Source of the DNA: Shewanella frigidimarina
Lineage (GTDB): Bacteria; Pseudomonadota; Gammaproteobacteria; Enterobacterales; Shewanellaceae
Assembly (NCBI RefSeq): GCF_003797125.1
Contig: NZ_RKKE01000007.1
Span: 182,722 to 246,721 of the forward strand
DNA: 64,000 nt
Reading direction: 5' to 3'
This document shows positions 26,681-35,182 of the stretch, one piece after another. The notes beneath the pieces were generated by a model. It made no database searches and was not told the origin of the DNA. It saw only the letters and a program-made list of their open reading frames with translations. The first letter of the stretch is position 1; every line of letters starts with the position of its first letter. A program made the translations under genes and the position numbers.

Positions 26681-28117
26681 TTACACCATTGCCGCATGAC
26701 CATTCGGAATCAACACAGCAAACATAATTTTGTCATCCGAAACTAATTCAAAGCTAAACTCAAATCCATTCACTTTGGCAATGTTTTCAACAATGGCCAA
26801 TCCCAATCCATGCCTCTCGCTGTTTGAACGCGATTGCTCCGCCTGGAATAATGGTAGAGTAAGCCTCTCTAAATCATTCGCGTTGATACTGGTGACTAAT
26901 TGATTTTCAATGCTGAATCTTAAGCCTTTATTATCAGCAACTAACCTTATTTTAATCGATGACTTCGGCGGACTGTAATACAGTGCATTATCAAATAAAT
27001 TGGTCAAAATGAGATGCAAAGAAAACTCATCGGCAAGGCAGCTTGGATCCAAAACACTATTTTCAATATTCAAACGAGAGTGAATAGTCGAATACTTAAA
27101 TGCTAACTCATTAATAACCTGATCCATCACGGTTTTGATATTGATATGTTGGCGATGCAGATTAATATTTTCTGATGTGGCTTGCTGCAATAGTAATAAA
27201 TTATTGACGATTGTTTTCATCCGTAAACTAATACTGAGTACATCTTGCTTATAGCTCACGCCAATACGCTGATCATCCGGATAACGAATATAAATTTCAC
27301 TCAAGCTAATCAATTCACTGATGGGCGTTTTCAGTTCATGAGCGATATCGGCAGTAATGCGCTTTTCTGTTTGTAGGTATTGTTGGCTAATTTTGACAAA
27401 CTTATTCAACTCATTACGTATAGGTTCAATTTCAAGATAACGTTCTGATTCGCTAGACAGTGGGATGTATTTTTTAGTGACATCGACGCTTTTTAGCGAC
27501 ATGTTTAATTCGTTCAACGGGGTCAAACCACGATGAATAACCTTCACTACGGCCCAACGGATCAACACAATCACCAGTAGTAAGCCAATGGCTAAACTAG
27601 AATCGATGATCACCAAAATTTGCGATAAATCTTCTGTGGTAATGGCTATGGTTAACCACATGGGTTCGACTTGATCCATCATTGACCGATTAGTTTTAGG
27701 CACTTGCGGCTCAAAATACGACACCATCGCCCTGCCGTCTCGACCATCTGGTAGCACAACATCTGCAAAAAAAGCACTGTTGAGTGGAATGTCTTTTTTA
27801 AGTAAATCTACACCCTCGAAATTACGCAACGACTCAGAACGTTCAAACACGCTTGAGCCTTGCCACAATTGAAAAAAGCTTGCTTTAGTCGAGATGCCAA
27901 ATTCAGGCATAAACTCGCCAGCAAAATCAAACTCGGTGCCTTCTGGAGTCACTTTAACTAAGGTCTTTAGGTAGTTAGACTTGTCTGTTAACGCGCTATC
28001 AAACTCAACATCGACCCAATTATCGATACTGATATCAATCGCCAAAAACACCAAAATCAACATGGTTGATACCACATAGGTCATGGTATTGACTAAATTG
28101 GTGGTTAACGATCTCAT
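26681..28117 (-). CDS. Sensor histidine kinase (PmrB/QseC-like)
   Basis: A 478-residue membrane kinase. Two helices (about 12-29 and 168-188) enclose a periplasmic sensor domain of about 140 residues, followed by a HAMP-like linker. The phospho-acceptor is His260 in ADIAHELKTPISEL. The N box is NLFDNALYYSPP and the G box GLGLAIVENIAK. Its start overlaps the response regulator stop by one base (TAATG), a standard kinase-regulator pair. Closeness to eptA and dgkA suggests sensing of cationic peptides, metals or pH and control of lipid A modification, by analogy with PmrAB; this is inference. Confidence 0.88.
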   Translation of the reverse strand: MRSLTTNLVNTMTYVVSTMLILVFLAIDISIDNWVDVEFDSALTDKSNYLKTLVKVTPEGTEFDFAGEFMPEFGISTKASFFQLWQGSSVFERSESLRNFEGVDLLKKDIPLNSAFFADVVLPDGRDGRAMVSYFEPQVPKTNRSMMDQVEPMWLTIAITTEDLSQILVIIDSSLAIGLLLVIVLIRWAVVKVIHRGLTPLNELNMSLKSVDVTKKYIPLSSESERYLEIEPIRNELNKFVKISQQYLQTEKRITADIAHELKTPISELISLSEIYIRYPDDQRIGVSYKQDVLSISLRMKTIVNNLLLLQQATSENINLHRQHINIKTVMDQVINELAFKYSTIHSRLNIENSVLDPSCLADEFSLHLILTNLFDNALYYSPPKSSIKIRLVADNKGLRFSIENQLVTSINANDLERLTLPLFQAEQSRSNSERHGLGLAIVENIAKVNGFEFSFELVSDDKIMFAVLIPNGHAAMV

Positions 28118-28791
28118 TAATGTTCACCCACAAAATAGCCAAAACCACGTTTGTTTTTTATCGGTAGCGTCACCCCTACGGCTTTAGCTTTTTTACGCAC
28201 GGACGATAAATGAGCCTCGATGGTGTTTTTTGATAAATGATTAAATGAACCCACGACTGCTTCACTGATTTGTTCAGGATTAAGTACTTGCTTAGGGTTA
28301 CTAAATAAATATTCAACAATTTTAAATTCGTTTTTAGTCAGATCGATATAATGGCCATCTGCATGAAGTGATTTGTTACTTGTGTCTAAAACAAAATTAG
28401 CAATACAAATAGTTTTAACTTGTTGATTGAGTTCACCACGGCGACCAAGAGTCACGAGTCGGGCTTGTAATTCGTCAAACGAAAATGGTTTACACAGATA
28501 ATCATCGGCACCCGCCAATAAGCCAGTAACACGATCTTCAGCTTGTGATTTAGCCGATAAAATAATGACCTTAGATTGATTACCTAATTTACGAATACTC
28601 TTAAGTAAACTCAGACCATCTACATTAGGCAGCATGAGATCCAAAATAATGAAATCATAAGAATTAGTGAGCGCCATACTTAAGCCCTCAGAACCATCAC
28701 CGGTTTCATCAACGGTATAACCTAAATGATCCAAACCAACTCTAATGCCGCGACGCAGCGCTTCAGAGTCTTCAATTAACAACACTTTCAT
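28117..28791 (-). CDS. OmpR/PhoB-family response regulator
   Basis: A 224-residue regulator with an N-terminal receiver (Asp51 in FIILDLMLPNVDGL, Lys in VIILSAKSQ, acid pair ED at 7-8) and a C-terminal winged-helix DNA-binding domain (LTKNEFKIVEYLFSNP, KNTIEAHLSSVRKK, IKNKRGFGYFV). It is partnered with the kinase directly downstream and separated from dgkA by 176 bases, enough for its own promoter. Probable targets include the eptA-dgkA unit next door (inference). Confidence 0.9.
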   Translation of the reverse strand: MKVLLIEDSEALRRGIRVGLDHLGYTVDETGDGSEGLSMALTNSYDFIILDLMLPNVDGLSLLKSIRKLGNQSKVIILSAKSQAEDRVTGLLAGADDYLCKPFSFDELQARLVTLGRRGELNQQVKTICIANFVLDTSNKSLHADGHYIDLTKNEFKIVEYLFSNPKQVLNPEQISEAVVGSFNHLSKNTIEAHLSSVRKKAKAVGVTLPIKNKRGFGYFVGEH

Positions 28792-28967
28792 TGAGTGTCC
28801 TTTATCATAATTGCGCCTATATCCATATTACGAGTGATGCAGTCCAAACGGAAAAATAATCTAAACTCGGGATAACAAACTACCATTAGCAAACTTATCT
28901 CTATGCTATCCATAGCGATAAGTTAACAGCCGACACGTTGCGGGCAGATTAACCGTTTACGAGTCAA

Positions 28968-29411
28968 TTATGCCCATAAAACAACCCACCAAACAATCGC
29001 TGCCATCAGCATGCTGAGAAACACAAATGCAGAAGCAATATCTTTGGCGAGCCCAGATAACTCATTAAACTCCAGGCCAATACGGTCAACCACCACTTCA
29101 ACAGCAGTGTTAACCAGTTCAGCAAACAATACAAATAGTAACGCCAGCACTAACATGGCAGATTGCGGCGCACTAATATTTGCCATACAAGCAAATACAG
29201 TTAATGGAATAAACAGCATTAACTCTTGCTGAAATGCCGCTTCATTACGGCACATCCACTTTAAACCATTAAAGGTATGTTTACAGGTATACAGCAAGCG
29301 CATAATGCCATGGCGTTTCACCACAATTTTTGGCTGTTTAGTTGCTGCACTCTTTGCCGTATTCTTTGTTACATTATCATCAGACGTAGATGATGAAGCT
29401 GAAATTGTCAT
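28968..29411 (-). CDS. dgkA: Diacylglycerol kinase DgkA
   Basis: A 147-residue three-helix membrane enzyme that phosphorylates the diacylglycerol released when head groups are taken from phospholipids. A 30-residue hydrophilic extension precedes the conserved core. LFAELVNTAVEVVVDRIG and GLAKDIASAFVFLSMLMA contain the catalytic Glu and the metal-binding Glu/Asp. It starts 10 bases after eptA. EptA uses phosphatidylethanolamine and produces diacylglycerol, so a coupled recycling kinase makes biochemical sense and is a known arrangement next to eptA/mcr-type genes. Confidence 0.92.
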   Translation of the reverse strand: MTISASSSTSDDNVTKNTAKSAATKQPKIVVKRHGIMRLLYTCKHTFNGLKWMCRNEAAFQQELMLFIPLTVFACMANISAPQSAMLVLALLFVLFAELVNTAVEVVVDRIGLEFNELSGLAKDIASAFVFLSMLMAAIVWWVVLWA

Positions 29412-29421
29412 GAGTATATTC

Positions 29422-31104
29422 CTAGTTCATTTTACAATCGGTGGTGATATCTAACTTAGGATCACGTACCGAACTGCTAACACCGTAAAGCCCTAACAAT
29501 GTATGGAACAAGTTGTCATGTGAGTACGAGCCACTTAATGCATGCTCGGCAACACATTCACGGTCAATTTCTTTAGCTTGTGTGTAGTCTTGTGGTAACC
29601 ACATAAACCAAGGCACATGAGTTTGTTGGCTCGGCGCAATGCTGTAAGGCGTACCGTGTAAATACATACCACTTTCACCCAACGACTCACCATGGTCAGA
29701 TAAATACACCAGCGCGACGTTATATTTGTCTTGATACTGCTTAAGTACATTAATCGTTTCTGCCAACACAAAATCGGTATAGGCAATAGTATTGTCGTAA
29801 ACATTAACAATCTCTTGGTCGCTACAGTTTTCAATATCGCTGCGGCTACAAGCTGGCGTAAATAACGCTTTATCGGCTGGGTAACGCTGCCAATATGTTG
29901 GTCCGTGACTGCCAATAGTATGCAAAGCGATAAATTGATTATCTAAGCCTTTACCCGACAGTGCACTGGCTTCACTGTCTTGTTGTAATTTTTGGCTAAG
30001 TTTTTCAACTAAAATCTCGTCATAACAACTTAAACCATCACATAATGGATTTGGCTCGCTCGGCGAAATATCAATCTTATTAATGCGGGCTCCTACGTCT
30101 TTATCGCCGCCATCGTTTTCAAACCATGTCACGTTAACACCAGCCGCCTTAACTACATCAAGCACATTATTTCGTGCATCAGCAACTTCACGATTGTAAT
30201 TGTCATGGATTAGATTTGAGAACATGCACGGTAACGAATGCGCGGTAGCCGTGCCACACGACGACACATTCTGTAAGGCAATCATGCCTAGGTTTTCTGT
30301 GTATGGGTTGGTGTTACGTTGGTAACCGTTATACGCCATATTTTCTGCACGGGCAGTTTCGCCTACAACAAGTACCATAAGGGTCGGTTTGCCATTCACG
30401 CTTGGGGTTAGCTGTGCATCTTGACCAATAGGGTCAAAGGTTAACTTTTCGGTAAAGTAACGGTTGTTTAGGTATTTAACCGTATTATAAATATGTGCAG
30501 GAATAATCATCTTATTCAGATAATTATTATTGCGCCCCACTGACGCATAGTCTTTGTAAAAAAACAGCACCATCAACCCGACTAACACCACGCTGAATAT
30601 TGTAAAGCCAGCGCGACGAAGCACTATTTTGGCCAGTGACGGACCACTCGATAATTTAGTGCGGTATAACAAAACAGAAGGTATTACCCCTAACACCATC
30701 ACATAGCTAATTGAAGGTAAGCTTATATATGAAAAAGCTTCACCAGAATTGGTTTCAAAAATATTTTCAATCATGCCGTAATCAAACATCACGTTGTACT
30801 GCAACATGGCATACATGGCCGCTGACGATGTCAGTAACAACACAATCATCACGGGTTTAAAAACAAATTTAAAAGCAAATAAGCTAAAAATAAGCATAAA
30901 ACAACTGCTTAATAACAATGCAGGTGACAAAGAAAACAGCACATGACCATCTGCTGATAACTGATAGATTTTACGGATTATCGGAAAATTTAATACCAAG
31001 CCAAAATAGACAGCGATAATGCAGGTCATCGCCTCGTAACTGATGCTCTTTGGGGTGATACTGGATAATGTTTTCGTTAGTAATTTCAATTTTGCCACTC
31101 GCAA
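29422..31104 (-). CDS. eptA: Lipid A phosphoethanolamine transferase, EptA/MCR family
   Basis: A 560-residue inner-membrane protein with five N-terminal helices (about 25-185) and a periplasmic alkaline-phosphatase-fold domain. The nucleophile is Thr250 in VVGETARAENM, with metal ligands in SDHGESLGESGMYLHG (Asp, His) and HGPTYWQRYP (His). Cys pairs such as SSCGTATAHSLPC and CSRSDIENC match the disulfides of this family. It places phosphoethanolamine on lipid A and lowers binding of polymyxins. Some mobile mcr genes are thought to derive from Shewanella chromosomes, from memory. Whether this copy confers resistance depends on expression and cannot be read from the sequence. Confidence 0.93.
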   Translation of the reverse strand: MRVAKLKLLTKTLSSITPKSISYEAMTCIIAVYFGLVLNFPIIRKIYQLSADGHVLFSLSPALLLSSCFMLIFSLFAFKFVFKPVMIVLLLTSSAAMYAMLQYNVMFDYGMIENIFETNSGEAFSYISLPSISYVMVLGVIPSVLLYRTKLSSGPSLAKIVLRRAGFTIFSVVLVGLMVLFFYKDYASVGRNNNYLNKMIIPAHIYNTVKYLNNRYFTEKLTFDPIGQDAQLTPSVNGKPTLMVLVVGETARAENMAYNGYQRNTNPYTENLGMIALQNVSSCGTATAHSLPCMFSNLIHDNYNREVADARNNVLDVVKAAGVNVTWFENDGGDKDVGARINKIDISPSEPNPLCDGLSCYDEILVEKLSQKLQQDSEASALSGKGLDNQFIALHTIGSHGPTYWQRYPADKALFTPACSRSDIENCSDQEIVNVYDNTIAYTDFVLAETINVLKQYQDKYNVALVYLSDHGESLGESGMYLHGTPYSIAPSQQTHVPWFMWLPQDYTQAKEIDRECVAEHALSGSYSHDNLFHTLLGLYGVSSSVRDPKLDITTDCKMN

Positions 31105-31212
31105 TAAACTCGACTGGCGCTGATATTCAACTAAAACACTTAAGATCCACTGAATAAAAACTGAATTATTGCTGTGTGGTTATATTCAGTTTCAAAATAT
31201 AAAAATGAGCTA

Positions 31213-31247
31213 AAAAAAAGCCCTTACACATCAGTGCAAAGGCTTTA
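31213..31247 (-). terminator. Intrinsic terminator of tex
   Basis: On the minus strand AAAGCC and GCAC pair with GTG and GGGCTTT across a short loop, followed by eight T residues (plus-strand A-run at 31213-31219). It lies 47 bases beyond the tex stop. Confidence 0.75.
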
Positions 31248-31293
31248 TAATCAATACATTAGCTAAATGTGTTTTACCACACCGTATAATTGA

Positions 31294-33666
31294 TTATTTT
31301 TTTATCTTGGCAAAGGCATCAGCAAACGCATTACCCATAGCCGCATTTTGTGGTGCTTTAACAGGTTTACTGGCTGGTTTATTATTACCAGAACTCTTGG
31401 TATTGACTGAAGATTTACCCGCAGCAGGCTTTTTCTGGTAATTATTTTGTGGCTTACCCTGCGACTGTCTGGTTGCCTTTTCGGTATCAATTTTTTCATC
31501 AAGACGCATACTTAACGCAATACGACGACGCTCAATATCCACTTCCATCACTTTCACTTTAACCACATCACCGGCTTTAACCACTGTATGTGGGTCACTA
31601 ACAAACTTGTCGGTTAACGATGAAATATGCACTAAACCATCTTGATGCACACCCACATCAACAAAGGCACCAAAGTTGGTCACGTTGGTGACTACACCTT
31701 CTAAAATCATCTCGACTTTAAGGTGCTTCAATTCTTCTATGCCGTCTTTAAACGTAGCCGTTTTAAACTCACCACGAGGGTCGCGTCCTGGTTTGTCTAG
31801 TTCGGCTAAAATATCATTAATGGTCGGCACACCAAATGCGTCGGTAACAAAATCGGCAGCATTAATCTGTTTTAACAAATCGCTATTACCAATCAGTTCA
31901 GTTAATGGCAATTGCTTAGCACCAGCAATCGACTCAACTAGGCTGTAAGCTTCTGGATGAACAGATGATGAATCCAATGGATTATCACCATTACGGATAC
32001 GTAAAAAACCCGCTGCTTGCTCATAAGCTTTAGGCCCTAAACGAGCCACACTCAATAACTGCTTACGATTGGTAAATTGACCATTAGCGTCACGAAAATC
32101 AACCACGTTTTTAGCTAAGGTTTTGGTTAAGCCAGCAACTTGAGCTAATAACGGCGCTGATGCCATATTTAAATCAACACCTACAGCGTTAACACAGTCT
32201 TCAACGACGGCATCAAGCGACTGCGATAACTGGCTTTGGCTTACATCATGCTGATATTGTCCTACGCCAATTGCTTTGGGTTCAATTTTTACTAGCTCTG
32301 CTAGCGGATCTTGTAAACGACGCGCAATTGATACCGCACCACGAATTGACACATCAAGATTAGGAAACTCATTAGCGGCAAACTCAGAGGCCGAATATAC
32401 CGATGCGCCCGCTTCACTCACAATCACTTTGGTCAGCGTCGGATGCGTTTCTTTCACGGCAGCGATTAACTCGCCAGTTAGCTTGTCGGTCTCACGCGAG
32501 CCAGTACCATTACCAATCGCAATAATTTCAACTTTATGCATGGTCACTAAATTACTTAAGGTACGAATCGATTTGTCCCATAAGTTTTGTGGCGCATGCG
32601 GGAAAATAGTGGTGTGGGCCACCAGCTTACCGGTGTTATCAACAATCGCGACTTTCACACCAGTACGGATTCCAGGATCGAGTCCCATAGTTGCTTTAGC
32701 ACCAGCAGGAGCCGCCATTAATAAATCGCCCAGGTTACGGGCAAACACTCTAATGGCCTCTTCTTCCGCGCTTTCACGCATCTTAGCGATAAACTCTGTT
32801 TCCATTTGCAAGGCAACTTTAATGCGCCAAGTCGAGGTCACTACCGTTTTCAACCATTCATCAACGCTAGAGTTAGTCAGTTCTAACTTAAAGTGATCGC
32901 TAATAATCACTTCACAATAACTGCCTTCTGTCGCTTGAGTATCGGGATCGGCGTTCATCGACAGGCTTAACATGCCTTCGTTACGGCCGCGCAACATGGC
33001 TAAAGCACGGTGAGATGGGATTTTACTCATCAGCTCATTATGTTCAAAGTAGTCGCGGAATTTAGCGCCTTCTTTTTCTTTACCTTTTACCATGCGGCTT
33101 TCAAGCACAGCTTGCTGTAATAAATGCTGGCGCACTTTACGCAGCAACTCTGCATCTTCAGCAAAACGCTCCATTAAAATAAAACGCGCACCATCTAGTA
33201 CCGCTTTAGAGTCGGCAAAACCCGCATCAGGATTAGTAAACTCAGTTGCTTTACTTTCTATATCTAATTGACGATTGGCTAGCACTGCATCTACAAGCGG
33301 CTCAATACCCGCTTCGATGGCTATTTGGCCCTTAGTACGACGCTTTGGTTTGAATGGCAGATATAAATCTTCAAGGCGGGTTTTACTGTCGGCGTCATTA
33401 ATCGCTTGAGTTAACGCTGGGGTTAACTTTCCTTGCGCATCAATGCTCGACAACACCACTTGGCGGCGGTCGTGTAACTCACGTAAATAACCTAAACGAG
33501 AAAACAAGTTACGCAACTGAGTGTCATCTAAACCACCGGTAGCTTCTTTACGATAGCGCGCAATAAACGGCACGGTGGCGCCATCATCTAATAGCGCAAT
33601 GGTCGCTGTGACCTGTTGTTCACGGACATTAAGTTCTTGAGCGATAATCTGGGCAATATTATGCAT
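31294..33666 (-). CDS. tex: Tex-family RNA-binding transcription accessory protein
   Basis: A 790-residue cytoplasmic protein with the full Tex order: N-terminal helical region (IAQELNVREQQV, PFIARYRKEATGGLDD), YqgF/RNase-H-like domain (TMGLDPGIRTGVKVAIVD, at about 330), helix-hairpin-helix region (NMASAPLLAQVAGL, FTNRKQLLSVARLGPKAYEQAAGFLRI) and a C-terminal S1 domain (EGVVTNVTNFGAFVDVGVHQDGLVHIS). A Lys/Asn/Pro-rich tail follows. Tex rescues or monitors transcription complexes and binds nucleic acid. ATG 33666 gives the normal start MHNIAQ; an in-frame TTG six bases earlier is less likely. It is divergent from greB, as in many gammaproteobacteria. Confidence 0.95.
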   Translation of the reverse strand: MHNIAQIIAQELNVREQQVTATIALLDDGATVPFIARYRKEATGGLDDTQLRNLFSRLGYLRELHDRRQVVLSSIDAQGKLTPALTQAINDADSKTRLEDLYLPFKPKRRTKGQIAIEAGIEPLVDAVLANRQLDIESKATEFTNPDAGFADSKAVLDGARFILMERFAEDAELLRKVRQHLLQQAVLESRMVKGKEKEGAKFRDYFEHNELMSKIPSHRALAMLRGRNEGMLSLSMNADPDTQATEGSYCEVIISDHFKLELTNSSVDEWLKTVVTSTWRIKVALQMETEFIAKMRESAEEEAIRVFARNLGDLLMAAPAGAKATMGLDPGIRTGVKVAIVDNTGKLVAHTTIFPHAPQNLWDKSIRTLSNLVTMHKVEIIAIGNGTGSRETDKLTGELIAAVKETHPTLTKVIVSEAGASVYSASEFAANEFPNLDVSIRGAVSIARRLQDPLAELVKIEPKAIGVGQYQHDVSQSQLSQSLDAVVEDCVNAVGVDLNMASAPLLAQVAGLTKTLAKNVVDFRDANGQFTNRKQLLSVARLGPKAYEQAAGFLRIRNGDNPLDSSSVHPEAYSLVESIAGAKQLPLTELIGNSDLLKQINAADFVTDAFGVPTINDILAELDKPGRDPRGEFKTATFKDGIEELKHLKVEMILEGVVTNVTNFGAFVDVGVHQDGLVHISSLTDKFVSDPHTVVKAGDVVKVKVMEVDIERRRIALSMRLDEKIDTEKATRQSQGKPQNNYQKKPAAGKSSVNTKSSGNNKPASKPVKAPQNAAMGNAFADAFAKIKK

Positions 33667-33879
33667 AATCAATCGAATTCGACATGGTTTAAAATAAAAT
33701 TATGCCAAAGATACCATAAAGACCACCAGTTCGCTGCTAGTACGAAAGGCTTTATGATGTCTTTATAGATAATCGATAAAAAGAATGCATCATCGGGCAT
33801 GAAGTGCTAAAACACAGATGATAATATTACGGCTTATATAAAACCTCACCGTTCTTCGACCACATTAAGAGTAAACCGC

Positions 33880-34026
33880 GTGAAAACTAAGTTAATCACT
33901 TTAGAAGGCTACAATAAACTCAGAATTGAGCACGATTACTTGTGGAAAGAACAACGTCCTGAAGTCACTAAGATTGTCACTTGGGCGGCTGGTTTGGGTG
34001 ATCGCTCCGAGAATGCTGATTTATGA
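33880..34026 (+). pseudogene. greB: 5' fragment of native greB, cut by island insertion
   Basis: GTG start, then 47 codons that match GreB perfectly in kind (MKTKLITLEGYNKL, WKEQRPEV, LGDRSENAD), after which TTA-TGA ends the frame. A normal GreB of about 160 residues would continue with Tyr and NKRLLRQ. Only the start of the N-terminal coiled coil remains, so this product cannot reach the polymerase secondary channel with a complete C-terminal domain. Position beside tex is the standard greB locus. The break marks the left border of the mobile island. A second, complete but clearly different greB lies at 59901-60392. The missing 3' part should be found beyond the right edge of the window. Confidence 0.9.
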
Positions 34027-34446
34027 TTAGCACCATATTTAAAATACTAATAACTTTAAGTCGTTATTAAAAAAAGACTTATAAATAGTATGTATACTAT
34101 TTCTTGTACTATGTTTCTAATTGTTAATGCACCGATTTATTGTTATATGTACCTTACGGCGCTGTTTAGATTAATGTAAGAAAATCTCCACGGTTTAGTA
34201 AATCTTGTAGTTGTTTTTCCACTAAATTTACTTATAGAAATTTTGTTAGGAAATGTATGAATATCAAAAGCGCGGTGATTTTACTCAATAAAGTTAGGAT
34301 ATAAACTAGATAACCTAAGACCCAACCCTTTGATATTTTAAGCTTTTAAATCCATGTTTTTTTCCATACCCTTAGCTTCTTTCTTTGTCGAAAATAAGGT
34401 GTTTGATGCCTATATAACTCTTAAATTACTTGCATAGGATTTTTTA
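34027..34446. other. Left end of the genomic island, gene-free
   Basis: 420 AT-rich bases directly after the greB break with no gene. Near the border are several short TACTA/TAGTA-like motifs, including the palindrome at 34083-34102 and an AAGTC/GACTT pair at about 34061-34080. These are candidates for recombinase or excisionase binding. No insertion-sequence end was recognised. Confidence 0.5.
34083..34102. repeat. Perfect interrupted palindrome close to the island border
   Basis: AAATAGTAT (34083-34091), GT, ATACTATTT (34094-34102): two perfect 9-bp arms around two bases, 60 bases inside the greB junction. Candidate arm site for the island recombinase or an operator. Confidence 0.6.
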
Positions 34447-34608
34447 TCATGCCTTCAGAACTCCAATTGTTTGTAGTTGTTTTGTTAGCTCAATAGTTTC
34501 AATTTCAATTGGCTCGTTTCCATCAAATTTGTAGTACCTAGTTCTTTTATGTGTAGAAATAACAAAGTACGTTTCTGTTCCCTTATATTCAATATCACTC
34601 AGCTTTAG
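34447..34608 (-). other. Possible small ORF or +1-frame extension of the SLATT-like gene
   Basis: After the upstream gene ends, the frame shifted by one base runs open for about 50 codons to a TGA at 34447. Its translation looks like real protein: SDIEYKGTETYFVISTHKR, then TRYYKFDGNEPIEIETIELT and KQLQTIGVLKA. It overlaps the 3' end of the SLATT-like gene. There is no ATG, GTG or TTG near the overlap; a CTG lies at 34602-34600. It could be a separate small protein with a mutated start, a protein made by frameshifting, or the remnant of a fused tail. No family was recognised. Confidence 0.35.
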
Positions 34609-35062
34609 AGGGATCTGATTTCAGATCCGATGGAAATTTATCAGGGCTCGGTACTATAGGCATCCATTTATGATGAGTTTGAAGGGTCAGTTTAGCTACA
34701 TTTTGGGCTAGTAATTTATTTGTGTCGTCACTACTGTCATAATCTCCAAAACGGTAGTTAAACTGAGTTAATTGATCCTCAAGTTCTCGTTGTGTAGTCC
34801 GGTAAAGAGTCCATAACTCCTGTGGTTTTCTTAGTTGTATCCAGGCTGTACAAAAAGCTGCGAGCCCTGACAAGAACGAAGGGACACCTTTCGATATCCA
34901 GACCTCGGTTCCTAATCCAACAAACAATGGAACTAACAAAGTGCTAATCATTATTAGGCGAAAGCACCATAATGTTTCGGCTTTATTGTGAGCAGCTTTT
35001 GCTTTGAAGTGTTCAATCTTTTCTTGACAGTAACTGGTCGCTTCTTTCTCTTCTGAGCTCAT
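34595..35062 (-). CDS. Two-helix membrane protein resembling SLATT/DUF4231 family
   Basis: A 155-residue protein with a charged N-terminal helix (about 1-28), two adjacent hydrophobic segments (about 30-50 LIMISTLLVPLFVGLGTEVW and 58-76 VPSFLSGLAAFCTAWIQL) and a C-terminal helical region WTLYRTTQRELEDQLTQFNYRFGDY. This resembles the SLATT/DUF4231 family, small membrane proteins proposed as pore-forming effectors in bacterial conflict systems. It follows dtcC by 120 bases on the same strand, so it may be co-transcribed with the Detocs genes, although it is not one of the three known Detocs parts. Fold assignment is by pattern and is moderate. Confidence 0.6.
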   Translation of the reverse strand: MSSEEKEATSYCQEKIEHFKAKAAHNKAETLWCFRLIMISTLLVPLFVGLGTEVWISKGVPSFLSGLAAFCTAWIQLRKPQELWTLYRTTQRELEDQLTQFNYRFGDYDSSDDTNKLLAQNVAKLTLQTHHKWMPIVPSPDKFPSDLKSDPSKAE

Positions 35063-35086
35063 TTTATTCTCTATTTTTAGTTAATT

Positions 35087-35101
35087 GATGACGAAGTCAT
35101 C
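35087..35101. repeat. Short perfect hairpin between dtcC and the SLATT-like gene
   Basis: GATGAC (35087-35092), GAA, GTCATC (35096-35101). On the minus strand the loop reads TTC, a stable small loop. No T-run follows, so it is more likely an mRNA processing or attenuating element than a full terminator. Confidence 0.4.
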
Positions 35102-35182
35102 TCATTTATTAGTTATATTTAGGGGTTAATAAACTATTTTTTTAAATTAAACACGAGAGAAAGTAAATATAACGTCTGACTT

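Noticed and set aside
29422..31104. Calling the phosphoethanolamine transferase a mobile mcr gene
   Set aside because: It sits in ordered chromosomal DNA with dgkA and no insertion sequence nearby; eptA is the safer name.
33667..34100. tRNA gene as island attachment site
   Set aside because: No cloverleaf or CCA-end sequence; the break lies in the greB coding sequence.
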